Source of the DNA: Rhynchopus sp. YZ270_cl-10
Taxonomy: Eukaryota; Euglenozoa; Diplonemea; Diplonemida; Diplonemidae
Direction: 5' to 3'
Assembly: GCA_964035575.1 (NCBI GenBank)
Contig: OZ037930.1
Coordinates: forward strand, 1,033,287 to 1,097,286
DNA: 64,000 bases
In this document: one piece after another, positions 9,675-20,177 of the stretch
Position numbering within the stretch: position 1 is the stretch's first letter
Layout of the letters: each line of letters opens with the position of its first letter
Notes under the pieces: model-generated
The model's database searches: none
What the model was told of the DNA's origin: nothing
Seen by the model: the letters and a program-made list of their open reading frames with translations, nothing else
Made by a program: the position numbers and the translations under genes

Positions 9675-10187
9675 GTAATACCCTAACAACCGACCCATAA
9701 TAAACAATCAGTCCTTAGAGAGTACCTCTTACAAGCGAGCAGCCCCCGTGGAACGAAAGGAAAAAAGTCCCTCTCTTTTTAGGTTACCAAAAACACAGAG
9801 AGGCTTCGGCTCATTCAACCAAACCCTTTTTTTATTGTATTTTTCTCTCAAAGATGTCTCAACGGCAGGCTTTTGGCCCTTGTGTGTCATGAACACTAAC
9901 GGTACAGGGGAGGGAGGGAGGGAGGGAGGGGAGATTTTTTTCTGTTACACCCTTTACTGTTTGCCAAAATAGTAAGCATATTGACAATGTGGTCAGCGCT
10001 CCCACGAGAAACTCATGGATGAACCACGAGAGAACCCTGAGGGGAACCGTGGGAGGAGAGACGTGTGTACGATTTTTTTAACCCTGGTATAACCTTAGTT
10101 AAACCACGAGAGAACCCTGAGGAGGGGAACTGGGTTGCTGACCACACCATTATGATCTTTTTTTTTATATTTATATTACACTTTCGC

Positions 10188-10225
10188 CAATTCTACTTTC
10201 TACTCAGTAGAATAGTAGAACATGA
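10188..10225 (+). repeat. G repeat, copy 3 (core)
   Basis: Only the palindromic part is conserved: tactcagtagaatagtagaa, then catgaaat. Confidence 0.5.
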
Positions 10226-10725
10226 AATAATGTTAACTCTTTCACCAAATCAATAGTTAATACTTGGATATGTGTTTACATACGGTACGTCTTTCAATGA
10301 TTCTTCCTTCATTTTTACCCCCTTCTTCCCCTTTTAATGCACGACAGTGAGCCGCGCATTTCCGGATGTGTTTATTTTGAGTGACTTAAGGGCGGATCAT
10401 GCGGTTCAGGACTACAAGCGGGTGGGACCTGAAGTACAATCTCAACACAGAACAGCCCACCCAAGCTCCCCCGCTCCGTCCAGCAGAAACTCTCGGCTCT
10501 CGGCTATTAGGTCCACCCTTCATTGGACACACCTATAAAATGCGCTGCGATTCACTGTACCCAACCCATGCGAGCCTCATCCAAAAGATATATTATTTTT
10601 TTCTTCTTCTCATCCACAAGCAAGATGGGGAGCAGGGGGAGAGAGAGAGAGGGGAAATGAAGGGCAGTTTGCCTGCTTCCTACTGTCCTAGGAGCGTTTC
10701 TTTGTTGTTCGTTCTATTTTTTTTT

Positions 10726-10772
10726 AGGTGGCTAAGCAATGAAAGGCCTTAGGACCTATTATAAACTTTTCT
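10726..10772 (+). repeat. A stem-loop, copy 5
   Basis: aggtggctaagcaatgaaag, gccttaggacctattataaa, cttttc. Confidence 0.8.
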
Positions 10773-10868
10773 TTTCTCATGTTAAAATTTCCCTTTTCCT
10801 ATGCTATCAAATTCATTGAATGCATACTATCATGTTGAAATACTTATCTCATAGATGCCAAGCCATCA

Positions 10869-10982
10869 GAATGGATGGACCACATGGTTAAGGGAGGTCG
10901 GTCCACCCACGGTGCACCGGTCCTAAATAGCAAATAGGTACACTGTTCACGAGAGCGCTTTTTTTATTATTTCAAATCAAGC
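10869..10982 (+). repeat. B repeat, copy 4
   Basis: gaatggatggaccacatgg, ggtgcaccggtcc, aggtacactgttcacgagag, T run, tttcaaatcaa. Lies about 100 bp after A copy 5, again in A-B order. Confidence 0.8.
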
Positions 10983-11025
10983 CAACTTCAAGCACCACCA
11001 GCCTCAATACACAAGCTCTCTCCCC

Positions 11026-11085
11026 TCCTAGGCATACCTAGGAATATAGGCCGAATATCATATTCGCTTTCTAGGTATGCCTAGG
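11026..11085. repeat. P palindrome, copy 3 (short)
   Basis: A deleted version: cctaggcatacctagg, aatataggccgaatatcat, attcgctttctaggtatgcc. Flanked by tctctcccct / gggggagag, which extends the inverted repeat. Confidence 0.85.
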
Positions 11086-11346
11086 GGGGAGAGAGGGTTC
11101 TCTTAACGGAAACGAGGAGTGGGAACTAGAACCAAGGTTTCCCTCCTTTTCTTCCCCCCCCTCCTTCCTCCAATGCTATCAATTTATTGAATGCGCAATA
11201 GGAGGGGAATATTATGTTGAAATACTTTTTTCTCCGAAAAAAAAATAGTTACCCGAAACGAAAACTACAACGAAAGAAAAGTAACGTCTTCAATTTTTTC
11301 GGAATCCGTCCGGCCAGTGGTGGGGTCAATTTGCCGAAATGGACAA

Positions 11347-11636
11347 GTACACAGTACACACAGTATACACAGTATACACAGTATACACAGTATACACAGT
11401 ATACACAGTATACACAGTATACACAGTATACACAGTATACACAGTATACACAGTATACACAGTATACACAGTATACACAGTATACACAGTATACACAGTA
11501 TACACAGTATACACAGTATACACAGTATACACAGTATACACAGTATACACAGTATACACAGTATACACAGTATACACAGTATACACAGTATACACAGTAT
11601 ACACAGTATACACAGTATACACAGTATACACAGTAC
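11347..11636. repeat. 9-bp minisatellite (tacacagta)n
   Basis: About 32 nearly perfect copies of the 9-bp unit. Since 9 is a multiple of 3, each frame gives a 3-residue repeat (for example Tyr-Thr-Val), so all six frames are open. No flanking coding sequence supports translation. Confidence 0.95.
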
Positions 11637-11881
11637 CCAAAAAAAGAAAAAACGTAATCGTGCTGTCATCGGCCGTCATCGTGCGTCATCGGGCGTCATC
11701 AGCCGTCATCGGGCGTCATCCCACAGACCCTAAAACGCTCCAAATTTCTCTCAAAAAAAATTTTTTTTTCAAAAAGCCCAGAGTAGGAGGAGGAGGGGCT
11801 ACACAACCTATGAGGTTTAGGGTTGTCTTCACCAAACGTTTCTCTCTCTCTCTCTCTTTTTTTTTTCTTCCTTTTCCCCGG

Positions 11882-11950
11882 AAGTTTGAGTATATTTAGT
11901 GCACCCTATTATGCCTTCTATTCAGTAGAATAGTTAGTATATGAAACAAC
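11882..11950 (+). repeat. G repeat, copy 4 (complete)
   Basis: gagtatatttagtgcaccct, attatgccttctattcagta, gaatagttagtatatgaaac. Serves as the empty site for the H insertion at 7103. Confidence 0.85.
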
Positions 11951-11965
11951 TTTTTTTTTTTTTTA

Positions 11966-12025
11966 TTCCTACAAGCGTAGCTTAAAGGAGAAATAGTTCC
12001 TCAGATACGGTCGCCAATCACCCCT
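11966..12025 (+). repeat. I repeat, copy 1
   Basis: ctacaagcgtagcttaaagg, agaaatagttcctcagatac, ggtcgccaatcacc. Matches 16508-16565. Confidence 0.8.
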
Positions 12026-12175
12026 CAAACAGGGTAATTGAGCAATCAACGAAAAAAAACCTTTTTTCCTTTTACTTACCTATCAGAGTTACTATTTCTT
12101 TCTTCTCCTCCTCCTCTATTACTCAATGTTGAATAACAGAGTTGGCGAGGCAGCTGTACTATTTCCGTCACCTTT

Positions 12176-12361
12176 TTTTTGTCACCTCATGCAACGAAAG
12201 GAGAAAATAGAAACAAAAAACGCATTTTGAACGCACTTTTGCGGGTTCTGGGGATGAACCGCGCTCCTCACCAAAACAGGTCGAGGTGTTGTGCGTTTCA
12301 CCACAACCTGTCTCCCAATGGGTTTTTATCGTGTGATGAGTGTTTAGTTTCTATTTTTCTC
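12176..12361 (+). repeat. J repeat, copy 1
   Basis: About 180 bp from gtcacctcatg to gtttctatttt with an inverted aatagaaac / gtttctatt near the ends. Matches 18375-18556, including caccaaaacaggtcgaggtg. Confidence 0.85.
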
Positions 12362-12369
12362 TTTTTTTT

Positions 12370-14270
12370 GGGAGATAGTCAGACTTACCCTACCCTATTT
12401 TGAAAAAGTTCAGACTTGCCCTATGAAAAAGTTCAGACTTGCCCGAAAATAAGTTCAGACTTGCCCTAAAAGTGTTTTTAGGGCAAGTCTGAACTTATTT
12501 TTAGGGCAAACACTTTTTTTAGGGCAAGTCTGAACTTTTTTAGGGCAAGTCTGAACTTTTTTAGGGCAAGTCTGAACTTATTTTTAGGGTAAGTCTGAAC
12601 TTATTTTAGGGCAACAAGTCAGGCCACTTTGGCTGGGGCACTCTTGGGGCCCCATGGTATGACTTGTTTCATTGCCCTAAAATGCCTAACCGAGCCGGAG
12701 CCCAAAAATTGATGCCAGAAACCACCAGCCACCCGGAAAGGGTGAACAGGCAGTCCACGTTGGGCCAGAACCGGTTACAAAGGAAGCCGTGTTCTGGGGC
12801 AACGTGGGGCGCAAAGTTTTACAATTTTCATGCACGGGTGCTCCACAAATTACCAAGTATTCCTTCTTTGTTGAATTGAGAGAGAGTCAGTGTTTAGCTA
12901 CCACGCGGGTTTGCTTAGAATCCTTCGAGGCCGGCACAATTTTATTTATGTGGTCGGTTAAGACATGCCTATTGAAGAACAACGAGGTCATCGTTGAAAG
13001 GAGCGAACTCCCCTTCCCACAACATCTCTCACATTTCAACTCAGAATTCATACTTGGTTATTTGCTTTGTCCATACGCAATCAAATTGTCATGCTTTCAA
13101 GAGCATGCCTGGCCAAAATGCAACAACGTGGAAAAATTGTTGTTGTTCCAAAAGGCAACAAGACCACCCACAACAAGGGGTTGAATTGTGCACTGTCCGG
13201 GGGAGCGCAAAGTTTTTTCCCTGTACACAGTGGACACATCTTTATCACTTTGTTCCCACGGGGACACATTTGGATACTGCACGCCTGCAGAAGTGCCAAA
13301 CATGTCCGCACGTGGAGTGGAGTGTCCATCATGTTTTCCTGGTTTCCAAAAAGCAGTTTTCTTGCACTTACTATTTGCCCCGGTGTCTGGCAATAGAAGT
13401 GGCTAACATTGTAATGAGTAGCATATACATACCGTTGATCCAAATGAGTAAGGCGACCAACAAGTCCTCTGGACTTTTTTGTTGTGACGACAATCGCGGA
13501 GTAATCCCGGAGAATTACATCCTCGTATAAAAAGTTAAAGGTAGAGGTGGGGAAACTGTAGCTATAGAAATAGTTGTTGCAGTAGTGCAGACACCCGAGG
13601 GTGCACCACTATGCTTTTCTTTGGTTGTATCGACAATTTTACGTACATGATGTAGGACCTGTACAATGTCGCCCAAAGGCTTTGTACTTACTGCAGTAAT
13701 CGGTATTTTTTTTTTTGTTACTACTACGTCGTGTTCTATGAGGAGTCGCGTTTGGGTGCGGAAGTCTTTTTTCTGGTCTCTGTTCTGTACGGGTCTCGGA
13801 TCGTGGTGCGGTACTGCGGTGCGGTACCTGAGAGTTTTTTAGAGTGATGATAAAGGTCAGAGGGTTTTCCCCTCCCATTTGTGTCATTATTTAATTTTGC
13901 TCGGAAAGTGGGGTGTCCTGGACACGAGGAAATTCAGTTGCATGGAAAAAAAGCTCCATACCATAGGTTGCTCATTTCACTACCAGGACTCGTCGCGAAT
14001 AGCCCATACGTGCCCTAAACAGAAACGCAAAAACGACGACCGCCGGGCTCTGTAACCCAAGAGCCCCCAGCTTGCCCAATAAATAAGTGCAGGGTTGCCC
14101 TAAAAAAGTTCAGACTTGCCCTAAAAAAAGTGTTTGCCCTAAAAATAAGTTCAGACTTGCCCGAAATAAGTTCAGACTTGCCCTAAAAACACTTTTAGGG
14201 CAAGTCTGAACTTATTTCGGGCAAGTCTGAACTTTTTCAAAATAGGGTAGGGTAAATCTGACTATTTCCC
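12370..14270. mobile_element. 1.9-kb element with long terminal inverted repeats
   Basis: The outer ends are mirror images: GGGAGATAGTCAGACTTACC at the left and ggtaaatctgactatttccc at the right, continuing through ccctattttgaaaaagttc. Each arm (about 12370-12612 and 14089-14270) is itself built from many gttcagacttgccctaaaa words in both orientations. The 1.4-kb interior has mid GC content and short open frames on both strands, but no transposase motif I can name. It is inserted in a T run, so a target duplication cannot be read. It may be non-autonomous or a decayed DNA transposon. Confidence 0.75.
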
Positions 14271-14471
14271 TTTTTTTTTTTTTTTTTTTTTTTTTGAAAA
14301 AAGTGCTCATGGCTTCCCCCCCCTCCTTCCCTCCCTCCCCCTTTCATAGATGCGTGCACACGATGCACATTACATCTCTCAACCATTTCCCTCTCCCCTC
14401 TTCTCTTCAGTGCCCACCTCAAGCGAGGTGTCTCCACTTCATCTTTACCTTTTTCCCTCTCCCCTTAATGG

Positions 14472-14583
14472 TGGCAGTAGTGTGATGGGAGCCCATTGGA
14501 ATACATCAAAATACATTACAATCCAATGTACTTTGATGTATTTTGCGTATTCCAAATGGGCTCCCATCACAATACTGCCACCA
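14472..14583. repeat. Long near-perfect hairpin
   Basis: Arms of about 50 bp: gtggcagtagtgtgatggga, gcccattggaatacatcaaa and the mirrored gggctcccatcacaatactg, ccac. Only a few mismatches and a very short loop. It could be a MITE or the precursor of a small RNA. Confidence 0.85.
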
Positions 14584-14930
14584 TTATCTCCCCCTCTCCC
14601 TCTCTCCCTCTCCACCCTTCTTCCCCAAATTCATCTCTCATACGCCCTTTCAAGGGCGTGCTGTGTGCAGCTGTTACCACACACCCTGCGGTGTTGCAGG
14701 GCATTGCAGTTTTTTGCACGCACCTATGTATTTCTCTTCTTCGTCGTTCCCCCACCCATTCATTTGCCATGCTCTTTCCCATCTTCTTTTTTGGCAAAAC
14801 CAAATGCACAACCATCTATGTGCGATATCCCCTGCTCGGGGATAAACCACACCTGTTCTCAAACCCACACCCCCGCAAAGACCCTTTTCACTCTCTGGAG
14901 TATATGGGGGGGGGGGAAACAAACCCTGGG

Positions 14931-14988
14931 TAGTGGTCTGTATTGTGATAATTGTTTCATCATAATATCATAATACACAATACAGCGT
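14931..14988. repeat. N repeat, copy 2 (inverted ends)
   Basis: ctgtattgtgataattg at the left and taatacacaatacag at the right form terminal inverted repeats around catcataatat. Confidence 0.75.
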
Positions 14989-15789
14989 TTTTTTTTTTTT
15001 TTTGGGTGTTTTTAGTGGCCTGAACAATACCAGAAAAAAAATGAAATTTTTGCTTCATTTTTATTTTTTTTCAAATAATCGGGCAAATGTCCCACTCTTA
15101 AGAACTACCCCCTGCTTTTCAAACACATACACACCTTTGCATTGCACTATGCCGCTTAAGGATTACCCTATACATTTGATATTAAAACACACACACCCTC
15201 TGGAAGTTGCCGTTATTGGCGAACGCAAAAGAGAGCATGGTTCTGGCTGTATCAGCCTCTATCTTTTTTCTCAAAACAAAATACGTGGAGATCACAATGG
15301 TGTGGCTACGCGTTTTTTTTTTCCCCCCATTTTTTCCATCATTTCTTTCAACTATTCAAAAAAAAAACAAAAAAAAACAATACAACTTTGCGGCACAGAT
15401 GCTCAAAGCAAACCCGCAATTCGCGCAATGTGCTTGAGATGGTGTTGACCGACAGATCGCAATATACTTTGTTATGTTGCACACATGCACACATTCCAGT
15501 ATTTCTTTCATTCTTTCTTCTAATTGCGCCTTTGCATCCTTGCTGCCTACGCTCTATTGCTTCGAGGTGTCTTTGCCACCTCATTGTTCGCAAGCTTTGC
15601 TCGCTTTCTTCTCTCGTTTTATTTCTGCTTCTCTCTGCTGAGAGCGCAGCAGAGACGTGGAGTTTCTGCACTGCGCTGTCAGCACAAAATCTACCGATGA
15701 CCTCAACGCCAGGTATTACACGATCATCATGGTCCAGGTTAGGTGAGCAACTTTCTCACACCAAGTTGCCCACCCTGACTAACAACTGT

Positions 15790-15961
15790 GTACACAACGA
15801 TGACTTGACTTGTAGTTTTACTGTTGTAAGCGCAACGGTGAAGCCACACATACGACAGTGGAGATTGCACTACTGTGGCAACACAACCGAGGCAACTAGA
15901 CTACTCCAAACAATTTATCAAATAAAACCACAAGTCAAGTCATTTACTTCACCGTCGTGTA
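15790..15961. repeat. D inverted repeat, copy 1, enclosing a C repeat
   Basis: Arms tgacttgacttgtagtttt (from 15801) and aaaccacaagtcaagtcatt (15926-15945). C copy 4 sits between the arms. Confidence 0.7.
15855..15928 (+). repeat. C repeat, copy 4
   Basis: acagtggagattgcactact, caacacaaccgaggcaacta, gactactccaaacaattta. Confidence 0.85.
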
Positions 15962-16507
15962 GGCATGATTCATCTTTCAAAGAGGGGTGAGGGGTATTAT
16001 ATACCCTGTTCCTTATGTGCATTTAAATCAATTCCCTTTTTTTTCCAAAGTGAAGAAACAGTGAAATGTGCGTCGTTTTTTCGTAGCTCTTTTTGCTCGA
16101 AGTTGTATTGCCAACTGCTTCTTGTCTATACCAACTTTAAAAAGTTTTTCGTCGCTTTTTTTTTTCACTGATGCCTTTTGCTTTTTCTTTTTTATGTGCT
16201 ACTAGAGAGTTGCGTTTTTTTTGTTTGTTTCAAAGTTGTGTTCCACGCGTTATTTATTCGCTTCATTTCCCCTTTTTTTCTTTCCCCCTTGCCGCTTTGG
16301 TCAGCAAGGACCCCAGCCCCCTTGTCACACACATGACCCATTTCTGACATTTTCTTTCCAATTTGCGTGGAATCGAGAGCATACGGACGGTAGGTACATT
16401 CACGTTCTCAGATTTTTTTTTTAAAATACCTCATGTAGTCATGTGCCAGCACCCGCGGCAGCACTAAACCCGCCTACACCGTAGGTAATCGTAAAAATAA
16501 ATAAAAT

Positions 16508-16565
16508 ACCTACTAAGCGTAGCTAAGGGGGAAATAGTCCCCCAGATGCGGTCGCCAATCACCGC
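16508..16565 (+). repeat. I repeat, copy 2
   Basis: actaagcgtagctaaggggg, aaatagtcccccagatgcgg, tcgccaatcaccgc. It folds into two hairpins: ggggg/ccccc and gcggt/accgc. Confidence 0.8.
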
Positions 16566-17572
16566 AACACCACCACCCCAAGGTGGGATAGTATGTGTGG
16601 AAGCGTCAACGCATCAAACAATTACAAGAAGGGGGGGAACGACAAAGTGACACTTTCCTTGATAGGGTTTTGTTACCCAAATGAAAAAGGGGGAAAATGA
16701 AGGAACTGACGCTGTCTGCATTCTCTCTTTCGTTTTAAACAGAAGGGAACGAATGCAGAGGGCTATGGGGGGTGTTTTTGTTTTCTTTTTTTTTTTCTAT
16801 TTTTCCAACATTTTCTCACAATAATGGAACCAGGACTCGACCCAAGCATTCTTTGGACTACCGTATTCGTACACATTATCGTGATAATGTTCGACCTTTT
16901 CAGGATTTTTTTGGAAGTTCGACCTTTTTTCGAACATTTTTACGATTACGGTATATAACGAAGAACCACATTCATTAGGGTGATCAGGGGTACTTTTCTG
17001 AAATAATATTCGCAAAAAAAAAAAACCCCCGAAAATGATTTTGTTCAGAACCCCCCTTAAAAGATCACCCACATTTCATTCAATTTTATTCCCCTCATTT
17101 TTTCCGAACAATTTTGCGCGATCAAAAGGTGACTTTACACAGAGTGAGGATTCACTTCATCATCCGAACCAACGACTCTCTCGCTCTCTCTCTCTCTCTT
17201 TTTATTGTTTCGCTCCATTTTTTTTTTTTTTTTTTTGACACTGCTTCGTGAGCACAACCCCATCCCACCATATCACAAGACACAGCAGAGCTGACATATC
17301 TGTGACGAGAGGGGATACTGTACAGACAAAGGGGGACTACCCCTTTTGACAGGTCTTCTTTTGCATGCATTGGACTGTGCCAGCTTCTGTCTTGGGGATC
17401 GATGTGGGGAGGGGTTGAAACCAAGTGATGTCAAAAAAATGCTAGAAACACACTAAGCTGTAGACCCTCAAATGGAAAGAGGTACAGCACACCAATGAGA
17501 AAATAGGTGAGAGAACGTTGGAGGTTCGCATGGGTTCGTACAATATGGGGTGGTGACTACAACAACAAACTT

Positions 17573-17622
17573 ATAGTGGAGCTCATCCTCGGGTGTCTAC
17601 ACTAATACAACCAAGTTTTCAA
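17573..17622 (+). repeat. C repeat, variant copy 5
   Basis: tagtggagctcatcctcggg, tgtctacactaatacaacca, agttttc plus a long A run. The same variant recurs at 31109. Confidence 0.75.
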
Positions 17623-17915
17623 AAAAAAAAAAAAAAAAAAAACAACAAAAAAAACGTGGAGATTGATCACGATTCCTACAATTTTAATCTACAAAAGAAG
17701 TGTGTCAGTCCTGTAATCCTTTTTTTCTTCTTTTTTTCGTTTCCGCAGAGAACTTCTCCGTTGTTTTTATTCTCCTGCATTTTTCCCCCCCTCATGATAG
17801 CCAAATACGCTATGTTTGAGTTTCATCTTCTCCACCCATTTCCTCTTTTTGTTGGTGTACACACCTCCACGAACCGACATCACTCCCCCCCCCCCCTTTT
17901 CATTTTTTCCCCCCC

Positions 17916-17990
17916 ACCGGTCCACCCGATGCACCGGTCATTGTACCAAGGTACACTGTAACGAGAGGGCTTTGTATTTCAAGTCAAACC
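17916..17990 (+). repeat. B repeat, copy 5
   Basis: ccggtccacccgatgcaccg, gtcattgtaccaaggtacac, tgtaacgagagggctttgta, tttcaagtcaa. Confidence 0.85.
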
Positions 17991-18374
17991 TTTTTTTACA
18001 TGACATTTCTTAGTTGTCATAAAAAAGATTGGAGGCAGCGCCTTTTTTTGGGCTAACAAAAAAGGACAGACAAAAGCTTTGCAATTGTCTGTTTTGATTC
18101 ATCTTTGATTCGCAAAAGCACCAACGCCCAATCGCAGTTCACACTTTTTTCCCACCCTTTTTTATTCCGCCCTTTGAGCGCACAAACAAAGACCCAATCG
18201 TTTAAATGATCACAGTGCACGACACCAAGAACTCCACAATGTATTTTAACCCCTTTGTGTGGCTATCAATGCAAAGCCAGAACGATCAAAAAGAAAGCGA
18301 CACAAATCATACGAGTGTAGATGTGGATGTGTGTGTGTGTTTTTTTTTTTTTTTTTTTGTATCGGAAAACAGTT

Positions 18375-18556
18375 TTTTTCTTGTCACCTCATGAAGGAGG
18401 AAATAGAAACAAAGCATTTTGAACACACTTTTGCGGTTCTAGAGACGAACCGCACTGCAGAGCCACTTCTCACCAAAACAGGTCGAGGTGTCGTGCGTTT
18501 CACAACCTGTCCCCCATGGGTTTTGTCGTGTGATGAGTGTTAAGTTTCTATTTCTG
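18375..18556 (+). repeat. J repeat, copy 2
   Basis: Starts cttgtcacctcatgaagg and ends gatgagtgttaagtttctat. About 80% like the copy at 12176 by eye, with small indels. Confidence 0.85.
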
Positions 18557-18690
18557 GGGTACCCCGCCCCTTTTCTTCAAGACGCTTTTTACATCGTCTG
18601 TAAGGACAGCCTTGACTGCTGCTTTCTGTATTAGCACACAGTCGCTTCCCCACGTACTATTACAACGAAACTCTCTCCCCTCAATGTGTC

Positions 18691-18789
18691 CGTCTTCGTG
18701 CTAGTAAAGTAAATGACCCTTGTGGTTTTTGGTTGGCTTACAACAGTGGAAAAAACCACAAGGCAATTTTTCATTTCACTGTCGTGCCC
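18691..18789. repeat. D inverted repeat, copy 2
   Basis: Arms agtaaagtaaatgacccttg, tggttttt and aaaaaaccacaaggcaattt, ttcatttcact, with a short loop. Confidence 0.7.
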
Positions 18790-19256
18790 GTCTTCGTCCC
18801 ATCGCACCTCACCCCCCTTCCCCTCCTCCCCCATACCCCACTGCAAAAAAGGTCTTCCGAGACCATATTAGCAATCCTTAAAGCCAAGAAATTTCCCCCT
18901 CGAGATGGCTTGGTGAGGTGACAACGGTACAGTGTTTCTGCAGTGTTACGTAAACCCGTAAACCCGCAAAAGTTTGCGCAAACCCGCACGAGAGTGTACT
19001 AGTTAGTACTACAGTGTATAATGAAGCGGCCTCTGCCTTCATGCGAGCTTCATGCTTTGATATAGGTCTCTCTTTCTCCCTCTTCTCTGAGGTTCCTTTC
19101 CTTTCGTATTTGTTTTCCCTCTCTTTGTGAGGGTGTGTGTTTGAACATTTTTTTTTTTTTGGTTAACTCCTCGCACGGAATATTGCCTATCCGGCTGGTG
19201 TATTTTTTTTTTAAAGTCAATTCTAGATAATTGACTTTACTGCAGGAATATTCAAC

Positions 19257-19335
19257 AAAGGTGAGGCTTAGGTTCATCTTTATGACCTTTTCTTAAGGTG
19301 GCAAAGCACTGTGTGTGAGGCTTAGGTTCATCTAT
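19257..19335 (+). repeat. A stem-loop, copy 6, preceded by a half copy
   Basis: A partial copy (ggtgaggcttaggttcatct) is followed after about 20 bases by aaggtggcaaagcactgtg, tgtgaggcttaggttcatct. Confidence 0.75.
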
Positions 19336-19835
19336 ACAAAAACTCCCTTTCTTATACGTCCTGTTTTTTAGATGATGATGGACAAAACTCCATCTTTCAA
19401 TTGAAAATAGTATCTTTGTTCAATTATTTTCCTGTCTGAGAGGTGTGGGTAGTTCCGCCAAAGAGTGGAATAGGTGCCCAAGAGGATGTATGCATGTTGT
19501 GACCCTGGATCTACGTTGCATTTTGCAAGGCGTGTCTGTGTTGCTCTGTCTCAGAGAAGACGTCTTTTTGTGTTAATGTTGCCAAGCTTTCATCATTCAT
19601 CGTTCCGCTTTTGTTTTTTTATTTTTTTATTCTTCTCGCGTGCGTGTCCAATCCTATACCCCATTATGTTAGTATCGTTTGTATCGGTTTCTGTCCTTCC
19701 GTTATTATTTTTTTACAAAACACAACAAAAAAAAAGGCGTGTGTATATTTTTGTCAAATTTCTCCCACACCCATGGGTTAGCGGGGGTCACCTCCTTGCA
19801 ATAAGACGTGAAGGGCTGATCTGGGGTCATTTGAT

Positions 19836-20177
19836 TCACTGTACATTTCCAGCACTCAGGGTGGAGGTCAAGCCTGTCGGAACGAAGCGATGTCGGTCCG
19901 GCCGGCCCACTGGTGCGCAACCGTATGTGGGTGGGAGGTGGTCCGACGTGCCGACAGCCTCGGGACCTTCTCGGCTTGTCCGACCGAGGTGTGGGGGGAG
20001 CGACGCCGACCTGGCTGTCGCTGTCGCTGGCTCTGGTGCTGGCTTTGGTGTTGGTGCTGGTGCGGGCACAGGTGCCTTAGCTGCTGGCTCAGGTGCAGAC
20101 TCCGAAGCAGGAGTTGGGGGCGGCTCACAGGTCACGCCCGCCGCGGCCATCAGTAGAATCGCTACTGATGCCGCCAT
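19836..20177 (-). CDS. Possible small secreted Pro/Ala-rich protein
   Basis: A minus-strand open frame of 113 residues. It begins with a plausible signal peptide (MAASVAILLMAAAGVTC) and continues into a Pro/Ala-rich stretch with repeated PAP and EPA words, then a basic tail with no domain. The codon choice is GC-rich at third positions like the real genes, and the ATG follows a C-rich leader. It would be one of very few minus-strand genes here, and an antisense reading is Cys/Trp-rich and implausible. It may continue into a further exon, since a Cys-rich open stretch lies just beyond in another frame. Role unknown. Confidence 0.35.
   Translation of the reverse strand: MAASVAILLMAAAGVTCEPPPTPASESAPEPAAKAPVPAPAPTPKPAPEPATATARSASLPPHLGRTSREGPEAVGTSDHLPPTYGCAPVGRPDRHRFVPTGLTSTLSAGNVQ

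Larger units (their letters stand above)
8710..12369. other. Gene-poor intergenic DNA with repeats and a 9-bp minisatellite
   Basis: No supported gene. The segment 10350-10560 is less T-rich but has no recognisable product. 9470-9590 and 10010-10130 hold no structure I can name beyond short repeated words (ccacgagagaaccctgaggg twice near 10020 and 10105). Confidence 0.5.
14271..19835. other. Gene-poor intergenic DNA with repeats and hairpins
   Basis: T-rich and C-rich low-complexity DNA. An open frame at 15388-15990 covers a repeat and lacks codon bias. No supported gene. Confidence 0.5.

Noticed and set aside
12664-13530. Short frames inside the 1.9-kb inverted-repeat element as a transposase
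   Set aside because: Several overlapping frames on both strands, none with a recognisable catalytic motif; the element was reported without a gene call.
15388-15990. 200-residue + strand frame
   Set aside because: Runs through the D and C repeats and lacks codon bias or any motif.
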